From an uncultured Coriobacteriales bacterium (GTDB taxonomy: Bacteria; Actinomycetota; Coriobacteriia; Coriobacteriales; Atopobiaceae): DNA of 16,124 bases. The position numbers were made by a program, and so were the translations under genes. Where the stretch lies: contig CAMNAH010000005.1 in assembly GCA_946530775.1 (NCBI GenBank), forward strand, positions 1-16,124, written 5' to 3'. The notes under the pieces are model-generated. The model ran no database searches. It worked only from the letters and a program-made list of their open reading frames with translations, and was not told where the DNA came from. Positions 8,013 to 15,243 of the stretch are shown one piece after another (position 1 is the stretch's first letter; each line of letters opens with the position of its first letter).

Positions 8013-8675
8013 TCATGCCTCCTCGGCGATGCGCCTGAGCTCGGAGATGCGCGCTGCCCTATCGGCGGCCGCAAACACCGAGCTTCCCGCATCGAAGGTG
8101 TTCGCACCGGCGCGGGCGGCGAGCACGATGGTATCCGCCGCGATGCCGCCATCGACGGCGATCATGGGGTCGGCGCCCTTCTCGACGCACATCTCGCGCA
8201 CACGCGAGATCTTCGGGAGCATCTCGTGGATGAAGCTCTGCCCGCCAAACCCGGGATAGACGGTCATGACGAGCACGAGCTCGAGGTCTGCAAGATAGGG
8301 CTCGATCGCCTCGGCAGGCGTGTCGGGGCTGATCGCGATGCCCGCGCCGCGGCCTGCGGCATGGATGCGCTCAACCATCTCGGCGGCGTCGCGCGCAGCC
8401 TCGATGTGGAACGTGACGTAGTCCGCGCCGGCCTTGATATAGTCGTCGATCACCTCGTCGGGATTGGAGACCATGAGGTGGGCGTCGACGGGAAGGCTCG
8501 TGCGCGCCTTGGCTTTCTTCAGGATGGCGGGGCCGAACGTGAGGTTGGGCACGAAATGGCCGTCCATGACGTCGAAATGCAGCAGGTCTGCCGAGCTGAT
8601 GCTGTCGATATCATCGCCGAGGTTGAGAAAATCGGCGGAGAGGATGGACGGCGAGATTCTTATGGGCTGCGTCAT
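8013..8675 (-). CDS. rpe: Ribulose-phosphate 3-epimerase
   Basis: A 220-residue (beta/alpha)8-barrel enzyme interconverting D-ribulose 5-phosphate and D-xylulose 5-phosphate in the pentose phosphate pathway. It opens with SPSILSADF (8-16). Metal and catalytic residues are seen as H33 and D35 in HFDVMDGHFVPN, H66 in DAHLMV, and D175 in VDGGI; the flexible loop VYPGFGGQSF (139-148) and the phosphate-binding GSS near the C-terminus are intact. The ATG at 8675 overlaps the gpsA stop (ATGA), with GAGG 7 nt ahead. Its C-terminal AEEA codons supply the strong ribosome-binding site of the cysteine desulfurase. Length and motifs are standard. Confidence 0.97.
   Translation of the reverse strand: MTQPIRISPSILSADFLNLGDDIDSISSADLLHFDVMDGHFVPNLTFGPAILKKAKARTSLPVDAHLMVSNPDEVIDDYIKAGADYVTFHIEAARDAAEMVERIHAAGRGAGIAISPDTPAEAIEPYLADLELVLVMTVYPGFGGQSFIHEMLPKISRVREMCVEKGADPMIAVDGGIAADTIVLAARAGANTFDAGSSVFAAADRAARISELRRIAEEA
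8018..8024 (-). promoter_or_regulatory. Shine-Dalgarno for the TTG-initiated cysteine desulfurase
   Basis: GAGGAGG on the minus strand is contributed by the final Glu-Glu codons of rpe, 8 nt before TTG at 8009. The only nearby ATG (8014-8016, spanning the rpe stop) is out of frame with the desulfurase. This fixes a non-ATG start. Confidence 0.75.
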
Positions 8676-9700
8676 GAAACGACCTCGTCTCTGTTCTGGT
8701 ATCCGTAAAACTCCTCGTTGGGAATGCGGCCGAGAAGCGATTCGACGGCATCATCGATCGAGAGGCCCTTGTAGAGGACTGCATGGACCACGCGCGAGAT
8801 GGGCGCCTCGATGCCGTGGACATCGGCGAGCTCGCAGATGCTCACGCAGGCGCGTGCGCCCTCGACCACCATATGCGTGCGCTCCTGATATTCGTCGAGC
8901 GACTCCCCGCCCACGAGCGCCTCGCCGAAGCTGCGGTTGCGCGAGTGGCGCGAGGAGCAGGTCACCACGAGGTCGCCCATGCCGGCAAGCCCCATGGCCG
9001 TGAGCGGATTGCCGCCGAGCACCGAGACCATGCGCCCGATCTCGGCCAGCCCGCGCGTCATGAGAGCGGCAAGGGTGTTGTCGCCCGCACCCATGCCGGC
9101 AGCGATGCCGCACGCGATGGCGATGACGTTCTTGACGGCGCTGCACACCTCGACGCCTATCACGTCGTCGGAGGTATAGGCCCTGAAGGTGGACGATGCG
9201 AGCATGTTCTGGAAGAACAGCGCCACCTCGGGGTTGTCGGACGCGATAACCGAAGCCGAAACCGCACCGATGGCGATCTCCTCGGCATGGTTTGGTCCGG
9301 CGAGCACGGCTATGCGCTCGGGATGCCCGATCTCCTCGGAGACGACCTGGTGCATGAGCAGGTGGGACGGCGTCTCGATGCCCTTGGTGAGCACGAGGAC
9401 GGGCGTCTGGGGCAGCACGTTCGGTGCGAGCTGGTGGACAGTCGAGCGCAGATATGCTGACGGCGAGGCGAGCACGATGGCGTCGGCGCCCGCAACCGCC
9501 TCCTCCATGGACGTGGTGGCCGTGACGTTATGCGCAAGCTCGACATCTTTGAGATAGACGGGATTGCGGTGCTCGTCGGTTATGGTGCGGGCGATGGTCT
9601 CCTCGCGGGCCCATAGGCACACGTTTTCCGCATGCGGAGCGATGAGCGCGGTGATGCCCGTGCCCCACGAACCAGAACCGATAACGGCAACGCGATTCAT
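8672..9700 (-). CDS. gpsA: NAD(P)H-dependent glycerol-3-phosphate dehydrogenase
   Basis: A 342-residue soluble enzyme that reduces dihydroxyacetone phosphate to sn-glycerol-3-phosphate for phospholipid synthesis. MNRVAVIGSGSWGTG contains the N-terminal dinucleotide loop. Counting from this start, substrate and catalytic residues lie in LTKGIE (K106), SAVKNV (K190), AGMGDL (about 240-245) and HSRNRSFG (R255), all as in the family. Two ATGs are possible: 9709, which overlaps the plsY stop but has AAGG only 1 nt away, and 9700, with AGAAGG 10 nt away and a normal family N-terminus. I use 9700; the difference is three residues. The gene overlaps rpe by 4 bp and directly follows plsY, whose substrate it makes. 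Confidence 0.96.
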   Translation of the reverse strand: MNRVAVIGSGSWGTGITALIAPHAENVCLWAREETIARTITDEHRNPVYLKDVELAHNVTATTSMEEAVAGADAIVLASPSAYLRSTVHQLAPNVLPQTPVLVLTKGIETPSHLLMHQVVSEEIGHPERIAVLAGPNHAEEIAIGAVSASVIASDNPEVALFFQNMLASSTFRAYTSDDVIGVEVCSAVKNVIAIACGIAAGMGAGDNTLAALMTRGLAEIGRMVSVLGGNPLTAMGLAGMGDLVVTCSSRHSRNRSFGEALVGGESLDEYQERTHMVVEGARACVSICELADVHGIEAPISRVVHAVLYKGLSIDDAVESLLGRIPNEEFYGYQNRDEVVS

Positions 9701-9705
9701 GAAGA

Positions 9706-10365
9706 TCATGCCTTCTTCTCGGAGTTGAAGGAGAACTTCTTCTCCTCATGGTTGAGAAGCTTCTTGATATTGGAGCGGTGCGCCCACACCACGAGCGCCG
9801 AGACCCCGCAGAGTGGGATGAGCGATATGGGGGCCACGCCGAAGATGAGCGACCAGATGGGCAGCGATACCGCGGCGCTGCACGAGGCGAGCGACACGTA
9901 GCGCGTGGGCGCAACCACGGCGATGAACACCGCGAGCAGGCCGAACGCGAGCTGCCACTTGAGGCCGAGTGCGGCGCCGAAGCCCACGGCGATGCCCTTG
10001 CCGCCCTTGAACTTGAGGTAGCACGAGAAAACATGTCCGCAGATGCAGGCCACATAGACCATGACGACGGCGAATCCGAACGGCTGGTCAAAACCGAGCG
10101 CCTTGACCTCCATCTCCGCCATCGCGGGGATGAGATGGCGTGCGAGGGTCATCGACACGAACCCCTTGCCCGCATCGAGCAGCAGCGTGAGGGCCGATGC
10201 GCCCTTGCCGGCAGCACGCGCCACGTTGGTGGTGCCGATGTTTCCAGAACCCACCGCGCGCACATCGATGCCCATGGCCTTGGTGATGAGCAGGCCGAAG
10301 GGAATACCGCACAGCAGATAGGCTATAACGCAGCAGAGCAGCGTGGGGATGATGAGTCGTTCCAT
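9706..10365 (-). CDS. plsY: Acyl-phosphate:glycerol-3-phosphate acyltransferase
   Basis: A 219-residue integral membrane enzyme that transfers an acyl group from acyl-phosphate to glycerol-3-phosphate, forming lysophosphatidic acid. Three conserved motifs are visible: GSGNIGTTNVARAAGK (39-54) followed by LTLLLDAGKG (59-68), then GHVFSCYLKFKGGKGIA (110-126), and the C-terminal AHRSNIKKLLNHEEKK (195-210). Hydrophobic segments at about 5-27, 95-115, 135-155 and 160-195 fit the multi-pass PlsY fold. The start at 10365 is where the family begins; an in-frame extension to 10533 is Ser/Arg-rich shadow of der. There is no strong Shine-Dalgarno, but the start lies only 4 bp after the der stop, so coupling is likely. 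Its partner PlsX is not in the window. Confidence 0.95.
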   Translation of the reverse strand: MERLIIPTLLCCVIAYLLCGIPFGLLITKAMGIDVRAVGSGNIGTTNVARAAGKGASALTLLLDAGKGFVSMTLARHLIPAMAEMEVKALGFDQPFGFAVVMVYVACICGHVFSCYLKFKGGKGIAVGFGAALGLKWQLAFGLLAVFIAVVAPTRYVSLASCSAAVSLPIWSLIFGVAPISLIPLCGVSALVVWAHRSNIKKLLNHEEKKFSFNSEKKA

Positions 10366-10369
10366 GTGG

Positions 10370-11695
10370 CTAATCGCTCTTCTTCCTGAAACGCAGGCGG
10401 ATGGGCGTTCCCACAAGATCGAAGCGCTCACGCAGGCGATTCTCGAGATAACGCTCGTAGTTGTCGTCCACGAGCTCGGGGAAATTGCAGAAGAAAGTGA
10501 AGACCGGCGGCTCGTTTCCCGTCTGGGTGGCATACATGAGCTTCAGGCGCTTGCCCTTCTCGCTCACCGTATGGCCGCCCTCGCGGATGCCCGTGAGGAA
10601 GTCGTTGAGCTCGGAGGTCTTGATAGTGCGGCTATGCGAGGCCGCAGCTGCGAGGCACGCATCGAAGACCTTGCCCACAGCGCGTCCCGTAAGCGCTGAG
10701 ATGTTGAGCGTGGGCGCCCACGGCGCGAAGGCCATGCGCTGGGCCAGGCTCATCTTGAGATCTTCCTGCTTCTGGGGCTCGTCGATGAGGTCCCACTTGT
10801 TGAGGAGCAGCACCAGCGCGCACCCGCGGTCGACAGCCATGTTGGCGAGCTTCTGGTCCTGCTCGGTGACTCCGATCGAGGAATCGATCACGAGCAGGCA
10901 CACGTCGGCCTTGTCCATGGCCATGAGGCCGCGTACGTAGCTGTAGTACTCCACATCCTCATGCACCTGATTGGTCTTGCGGATGCCAGCGGTATCGATG
11001 AGCTTGATGATGGTGCCGTCGTGGTCGAAGTAGGAATCGATGGCATCGCGCGTGGTGCCCGCAACGTCGGAGACGATGGAGCGCTTGGTCCCGATGAGAC
11101 GGTTCGTGAGCGAGGATTTGCCCACGTTGGGCCTGCCGATGATGGCAACCGAGAGGTCGGGAACGAGGTCGTCGTCCTCATCGCCCGTGTCCTCGGGAAG
11201 CGAGGCCACGATATCGTCGAGCAGATCTCCCGTGCCGTGGCCGTGAAGCGCCGAGAGAGGTCTGGGCTCGCCGATACCCAGCGAATAGAAGTCCCAGAGC
11301 TTCTCATCCTCGGTCGCGGGATCATCGCACTTGTTAACCATGAGGAAGACGGGCTTGTCACCCTTGCGCAGGATGCGCGCGACCTCCTCGTCCTCATCGG
11401 TAACGCCCACGGAGCCGTCGACCACGAAGATGATGGCGTCGGCCTCGTCGCAGGCTGCGATCGCCTGCTCGCGGATGTGGGGCGCGAAGATGTCGGTTGA
11501 TTTGACGGACTCGATGCCGCCGGTATCGACCAGCACGAAGGAGCGTCCGTTCCAGTCGGTCGTGTGGTACGAGCGGTCGCGCGTGACGCCGCGCGATTCG
11601 TGGACGATTGCCTCCCGCGCCTCGGCTAAACGATTGACCAGCGTGGACTTTCCCACGTTAGGACGCCCGACTATTGCAACGATTGGTTTGGGCAT
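10370..11695 (-). CDS. der: Ribosome biogenesis GTPase Der (EngA)
   Basis: A 441-residue double GTPase required for 50S subunit maturation. The first G domain has GRPNVGKST (10-18), DTGG (57-60) and NKCD (121-124); an acidic linker (about 167-180) leads to the second, with GRPNVGKSS (187-195), DTAG (234-237) and NKWD (299-302). The C-terminal KH-like domain ends in RLRFRKKSD, as is usual. The ATG at 11695 has GAGGAG 4 nt upstream. It appears to be the first gene of the long minus-strand unit running towards base 1, and a good extended -10 promoter lies just upstream. In Clostridia der is commonly flanked by a DUF512 gene on one side and plsY-gpsA on the other; here an opposite-strand gene separates it from DUF512. 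Confidence 0.98.
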   Translation of the reverse strand: MPKPIVAIVGRPNVGKSTLVNRLAEAREAIVHESRGVTRDRSYHTTDWNGRSFVLVDTGGIESVKSTDIFAPHIREQAIAACDEADAIIFVVDGSVGVTDEDEEVARILRKGDKPVFLMVNKCDDPATEDEKLWDFYSLGIGEPRPLSALHGHGTGDLLDDIVASLPEDTGDEDDDLVPDLSVAIIGRPNVGKSSLTNRLIGTKRSIVSDVAGTTRDAIDSYFDHDGTIIKLIDTAGIRKTNQVHEDVEYYSYVRGLMAMDKADVCLLVIDSSIGVTEQDQKLANMAVDRGCALVLLLNKWDLIDEPQKQEDLKMSLAQRMAFAPWAPTLNISALTGRAVGKVFDACLAAAASHSRTIKTSELNDFLTGIREGGHTVSEKGKRLKLMYATQTGNEPPVFTFFCNFPELVDDNYERYLENRLRERFDLVGTPIRLRFRKKSD

Positions 11696-11711
11696 GGCTC
11701 TCCTCAGTACT

Positions 11712-11726
11712 ATGCGGTTAACGCAT
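11712..11726. promoter_or_regulatory. Inverted repeat at the predicted der transcription start
   Basis: ATGCGGTTAACGCAT has perfect 5-bp arms (ATGCG/CGCAT) around GTTAA. It starts 17 bp upstream of the der start codon and would span the expected transcription start of the extended -10 element at 11729-11737. A related ATGC...GCAT inverted repeat lies at 11797-11810 in the same intergenic region, sharing the heptamer ACCGCAT in the opposite orientation. This could be an operator; no regulator is known to me for it. Confidence 0.3.
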
Positions 11727-11728
11727 CA

Positions 11729-11737
11729 ATGATAGCA
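11729..11737 (-). promoter_or_regulatory. Extended -10 promoter for the der operon
   Basis: On the minus strand TGCTATCAT matches the extended -10 form TGnTATAAT with one mismatch. No good -35 is found at 16-18 bp, which is acceptable for extended -10 promoters. Transcription would begin near 11722, leaving a leader of roughly 27 nt that contains the GAGGAG ribosome-binding site. This is the best promoter candidate for the eleven-gene minus-strand run. Confidence 0.5.
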
Positions 11738-11850
11738 GAAGCCTCCTCGCAAAAGCGCCCGTGCGCCTGTCTGCTCGTAACCATCGCAAACGCACGATGC
11801 AGTACCGCATGCCACCCAACGGAAATCTTCCTCGAAAAGTACGAAGCCGC

Positions 11851-11881
11851 TTAACATCATCCGCGATAATGAACATGTAAT
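11851..11881 (+). promoter_or_regulatory. Weak promoter candidate for the plus-strand membrane protein gene
   Basis: TTAACA (11851-11856, one mismatch to TTGACA) and TGTAAT (11876-11881, one mismatch to TATAAT) are separated by 19 bp, slightly long. GATAAT at 11865-11870 is an alternative -10 without a well-placed -35. The local AT-richness within a GC-rich region supports a promoter somewhere here, but the exact boxes are uncertain. Confidence 0.35.
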
Positions 11882-11908
11882 CGGACGCGGGCCTGTTAGG
11901 AGCTATGC

Positions 11909-13033
11909 ATGATCCATTTCTTCCCCGATGGCGATGGCGGGTTCTTCGGCTATGACGATCCGCTCCTCGATTTCCAGGGCGGAGCGATCCTCACCCTCAT
12001 CGCGGCGGTGTCCATCACGGCCATCGTGGTTCCCTTCGGCACGAACCCAGAGCTCTTCGCGGACAGCCTCGCATGCGCGCTCATGGGTTTCCTCCTTGTA
12101 GCGCTCTCAGGCGGCAAGGGCGGCCTTCCCTTCCTGCGGCCGCTCGCGCTGCCGCTCTTCGTGTATTTCCTGGCAGCGAGCTCGTTTGCGCTTATAGCCA
12201 TCTCCGGCGAGTTCGGCCTGCTCATGTGGCCTATCCTCGGCTTCTATCTCATCTTCGCGGGTCTGGGACTCTACGGGCTGCTTCTGGGCGGCGATGAGTT
12301 CGAGGGCGTGCTCGTCCTCTTCACGCTCGGCTTTGGCGCGCCCATCTGGTTCACCTGCCTCTCGGCGGGCATGGAAGACTACGAGAACTGGCTCTATGGC
12401 ACCTTCTCGTTCTATCTCCTGCGCGTGGCGACGCTCATCGGCGTAGTGTGGGCGCTCGTCGTGCTCGTCATGTGGGTCATTGCCATCTTCAAGGGCCAGG
12501 TCAAGGCGCGCCCCATCGGCATCAGAGCGGCGCTTATCGCCCTCGGCGTTGTGCCCGTATTCGCAAGCGGCCTGATTGCACGCATGGTACCCAGCGGGTA
12601 CGCGTCCATCATCGGGCTCCTTGTCATCCTTGCACTCTTCGCAGCGACGGGATGGGCGACGCGCTATATCGCCTCGCAGCCCGACGATGAGCCCGACATC
12701 GTTTCGGTCATCACAGCGCTGGTCTTCGCAGGCGCCATCGGGTTCCTCACCTATGCGCAATTCAAGCCCCAGGCGGAATTCCTCGCATTTCTGCAGCCCT
12801 TCGCCAACATGCCATTTTTGGTGGACGAGATGTTCGCGGCAAGCAGGGTGGCCGCGGACGCTGTGGGAGCCATCTGCACAGGTGCGATCTGGATCTTCAC
12901 GCGCATCTTCGACCTGTCGTCGGTAACCGTGGAGGCGCCCACCCACATCGGGTTCTTCGTGCTGATGATCTTGTCGGCTATCGCGGTGGGAGCAGGGCGC
13001 ACGCTCGCCGAAAAGCAGGGGTCAGCCGCGTAG
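11909..13033 (+). CDS. Polytopic membrane protein of unknown function
   Basis: The only plus-strand gene in the window. The 374-residue product is very hydrophobic, with about eleven likely membrane segments at roughly 25-44, 51-67, 79-99, 103-126, 132-152, 168-194, 205-225, 230-250, 264-283, 314-333 and 347-363. The N-terminus is short, Gly/Asp-rich and aromatic (HFFPDGDGGFFGYDD) with no signal peptide. Acidic soluble loops occur near 128-133, 155-161 and 257-263; I see no catalytic motif, ATPase site or transporter signature and do not recognise the family. The ATG at 11909 has AGGAG 6 nt upstream (11898-11902). Codon choice (GGC, CTC, ATC, GCG) looks like the neighbours, so recent transfer is not evident. 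It is divergent from der and its end overlaps the DUF512 gene by 12 bp. It could be a transporter or an envelope protein; neither is supported specifically. Confidence 0.85.
   Translation: MIHFFPDGDGGFFGYDDPLLDFQGGAILTLIAAVSITAIVVPFGTNPELFADSLACALMGFLLVALSGGKGGLPFLRPLALPLFVYFLAASSFALIAISGEFGLLMWPILGFYLIFAGLGLYGLLLGGDEFEGVLVLFTLGFGAPIWFTCLSAGMEDYENWLYGTFSFYLLRVATLIGVVWALVVLVMWVIAIFKGQVKARPIGIRAALIALGVVPVFASGLIARMVPSGYASIIGLLVILALFAATGWATRYIASQPDDEPDIVSVITALVFAGAIGFLTYAQFKPQAEFLAFLQPFANMPFLVDEMFAASRVAADAVGAICTGAIWIFTRIFDLSSVTVEAPTHIGFFVLMILSAIAVGAGRTLAEKQGSAA
13022..13033. other. Convergent 12-bp overlap of two coding sequences
   Basis: The plus-strand membrane protein gene ends with TAG at 13031-13033, and the minus-strand DUF512 gene ends with TGA read from 13024 to 13022. 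The last codons of each gene are therefore antisense to the other, and no space remains for a terminator between them. Transcripts from the two strands must overlap. Confidence 0.9.
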
Positions 13034-14398
13034 CAGCTGCTCGCACAGCGCATCGAGCAGGCACTGCGGCGAGGTGACGGCAAGACGCACCTCTCCCCTA
13101 CGCGCCTCGATCTCACTCGCGATGGCATCATACGATCCGCCATCGAGTGTGAGCTTATCGCTGTTGAACATGACCTCGGGAAGCACCACGATCGTGCTGT
13201 CGAGGTCCTGCGGCAACTGCTCAAGCAGGTCGCACTGCACGATGAGGCCCGTCACGTTGACGTCGCCTCCGAAATACTCGTTCTTGATTGCCTGCACATG
13301 CATGTGCTCGGAGCGGAACAGCGCCGCAAAGGCGCGCATGACATCGTAGGCGGCCTCGCCCACGATAAGTAGCACCTCACGTTTTGAGGTTTCGAGTGCC
13401 ATCGAGACAGACGAGATATCATCCGCGCGCTCGGATGCGCACTCGGCAACCTCGTCGAGGAAGCTCCTCAGCATGCCGATGCCGTCATAGAACTGGGGAT
13501 AACCGTCGTAGTCCTCGGCTGGCGGAACCTCGACGCCCGCAGCAAGGTAGAACTCATCGGAGAGCTGGAAGCGCGTCATGCCGTACTGCTCGCGCGCACG
13601 CAGCTGGTAGGGCCGCACCTGTTCGACAACGCGCCGCGAGGCGGGACGATCTGAGACATAGGAGTGCGTGAAGCGCTTCTGGTGCTTGGTGTATCCCACG
13701 GGCACGAGCGCCGTGGAGGTGATCTCGGGATGCGACTCGATCCAGGCGAGCGTGCGATCGAGCTCCTCGCCGTCGTTGAGATCGGGGCAAAGCACGATCT
13801 GCGCATGAATCTCGATGCCGGCCTCGATGAGCTTCTCGAGCACCTCGATACCGCGATCGGCATGGCGACCGATGAGCTTACGACGCACGTCAGGCGAGAT
13901 GGCGTGGAGCGAGACGTTCATGGGCTCGAGCCGGCAGTCGATGATGCGCTGCATGTCCTCATCGCCCACGTTGGTGAGCGTAACGAAGTTTCCCTGCAGA
14001 AATGACAGGCGGAAATCATCGTCGCGCAGCGTAAGCGAGGCGCGCGCATCTTCGGGAAGCATGCTCATGAAGCAGAACGTGCAGGCGTTCACGCAGGTAC
14101 GGACGCCGTCGAAGAGCACATCGGTGAAGGAGACGCCCCAGTCCTGGCCCTCCTCGCGGAAGAGCTCCGCCTCATAGACGAGGCCGTCTGAAGGATCGAG
14201 CACCTCGACCTCGATCCAGGCGCCGTCGGTCTCCCAACGCCAGGCGATGATATCGGGGATTTCCTTGCCGTTCACGCTGAGAATGCGCATTCCGGGCTCG
14301 AGCCCCGCCTCATAGGCCGGGCTCCCCTCCTCGACCGAGGCGATCCACGCCCCTATCTCGGGAATGCCGGACGGTGCATAATCGGCGCGTTCGGCCAT
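13022..14398 (-). CDS. PDZ / radical-SAM / DUF512 family protein
   Basis: A 458-residue protein with three parts. An N-terminal PDZ-like domain (about 13-80) contains GSPAYEAGLEPGMRILSVNG (25-44). Next comes a CX3CX2C cluster motif, CVNACTFCF (C102, C106, C109), typical of radical SAM proteins binding [4Fe-4S], and then the DUF512 region with DVLFDGVRTC upstream and LQGNFVTLTN at about 135-144. The C-terminal part is conserved in the family but has no known reaction. The start at 14398 follows the family N-terminus; it shares one base with the ispH stop (TGATG) and has GAGGAGG 4 nt upstream (14403-14409). In Clostridia this gene is typically next to der-plsY-gpsA, which suggests a role near ribosome assembly or lipid synthesis, but the substrate is unknown. 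Confidence 0.93.
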   Translation of the reverse strand: MAERADYAPSGIPEIGAWIASVEEGSPAYEAGLEPGMRILSVNGKEIPDIIAWRWETDGAWIEVEVLDPSDGLVYEAELFREEGQDWGVSFTDVLFDGVRTCVNACTFCFMSMLPEDARASLTLRDDDFRLSFLQGNFVTLTNVGDEDMQRIIDCRLEPMNVSLHAISPDVRRKLIGRHADRGIEVLEKLIEAGIEIHAQIVLCPDLNDGEELDRTLAWIESHPEITSTALVPVGYTKHQKRFTHSYVSDRPASRRVVEQVRPYQLRAREQYGMTRFQLSDEFYLAAGVEVPPAEDYDGYPQFYDGIGMLRSFLDEVAECASERADDISSVSMALETSKREVLLIVGEAAYDVMRAFAALFRSEHMHVQAIKNEYFGGDVNVTGLIVQCDLLEQLPQDLDSTIVVLPEVMFNSDKLTLDGGSYDAIASEIEARRGEVRLAVTSPQCLLDALCEQLLRG

Positions 14399-15240
14399 CA
14401 GGCCTCCTCGACGAGGGCCTCGATGGCGGCGCACACGGATGCGATATGCGTTGCGGGCGTTGAAGCACCCGCAGTGACGCCGATGCGCTCGCATCCGTCG
14501 AACCATGCGCGATCGAGCTCGCATGCCTGCTCGATATGGAATGTCTTAGGGCAGATACCTGCGCAAATCTCGTAGAGATGGGTGGTGTTCGCGGAATTGC
14601 GTCCGCCGATGACGATCATAGCGTCTGACTCTGCCGCCAAGGCGGCTGCCGCAGCCTGACGCTGCGACGTGGCCTCGCAGATCGTGTTCACGAGCTCGAC
14701 TTCACGCGAGCCGTCATCGATGGCATCCACCACAGCATGCAGCACAGCGGCAGAAAGCGTTGTCTGGACGACGATACCCACGCGGGGTCCGAGATTCGCA
14801 GCGCGCACCTCATCGGGCGAGGAGATCACGCGGGAACCTGCAGCATGGGCAAGCGTGGCGACAACCTCGGGATGGCCCTTCTCCCCCACCACGACGACCT
14901 CGAACCCCTCGTCTGCAAGGCGCTCGGCGGCACGGTGCACCTTCTTGACAAAGGGGCACGTGGCATCGATAACCTCAGGGCATATCTCGCGCGCACGTGC
15001 CTCCTCAGCGGGCGTGACGCCATGCGTGCGCAGCACGATGGTGGATCCGGCAGTATCCTCGACGGAGGAGACGGCGTGCACGCCCCGCTCCTCAAGAGCC
15101 GCGACAACCTGTGGGTTGTGGATGAGCGGACCGAGCGTGCAGACGCTCCCGCAGCGCGCGGCAGTCTCTTCGACGAGCTTCATGGCCCGCTCGACGCCGA
15201 AGCACGCGCCCGCCTTGTCTGCGATGCGAATTATCGCCAT
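14398..15240 (-). CDS. ispH: 4-hydroxy-3-methylbut-2-enyl diphosphate reductase
   Basis: A 280-residue Fe-S enzyme, the last step of the MEP pathway, reducing HMBPP to isopentenyl and dimethylallyl diphosphate. The three cluster cysteines are C13 (GACFGVERA), C95 (DATCPFV) and C188 (NTICEAT). Substrate-handling residues H41 (LIHNPQV), H74 (RTHGV), H123 and E125 (GEKGHPE), the GGRNSANTTHLYE stretch (212-224) and TAGASTP near the end are all present. The ATG at 15240 lies 3 bp after the plsC stop; a purine-rich GGGGAAG provides only a weak ribosome-binding site, so coupling is likely. Its terminal Glu-Glu-Ala codons encode the ribosome-binding site of the DUF512 gene. Presence of this gene indicates isoprenoids are made by the MEP rather than the mevalonate route. 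Confidence 0.97.
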   Translation of the reverse strand: MAIIRIADKAGACFGVERAMKLVEETAARCGSVCTLGPLIHNPQVVAALEERGVHAVSSVEDTAGSTIVLRTHGVTPAEEARAREICPEVIDATCPFVKKVHRAAERLADEGFEVVVVGEKGHPEVVATLAHAAGSRVISSPDEVRAANLGPRVGIVVQTTLSAAVLHAVVDAIDDGSREVELVNTICEATSQRQAAAAALAAESDAMIVIGGRNSANTTHLYEICAGICPKTFHIEQACELDRAWFDGCERIGVTAGASTPATHIASVCAAIEALVEEA

Positions 15241-15243
15241 GGC

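Noticed and set aside
7617..8708. A 363-codon plus-strand frame over the cysteine desulfurase and rpe
   Set aside because: Antisense to two genes with complete catalytic motifs; its own translation has no recognisable domain.
10366..10533. 56-residue Ser/Arg-rich N-terminal extension of PlsY
   Set aside because: It overlaps der, resembles no PlsY N-terminus, and the hydrophobic first segment begins right after the ATG at 10365.
11735..11850. Short GC-rich hairpins such as GCGC-CCGT-GCGC as possible terminators
   Set aside because: Arms are only 4 bp, there is no U-tract, and both flanking genes point away from this region, so no terminator is expected.
12107..12946. A 279-codon minus-strand frame inside the membrane protein gene
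   Set aside because: Its translation is extremely charged with no hydrophobic core, the expected antisense image of a hydrophobic protein. The plus frame has a good ribosome-binding site and membrane segments.
14399..14524. Arg-rich 42-residue N-terminal extension of the DUF512 protein
   Set aside because: It lies wholly inside ispH; the ATG at 14398 fits the family start and has a strong ribosome-binding site.
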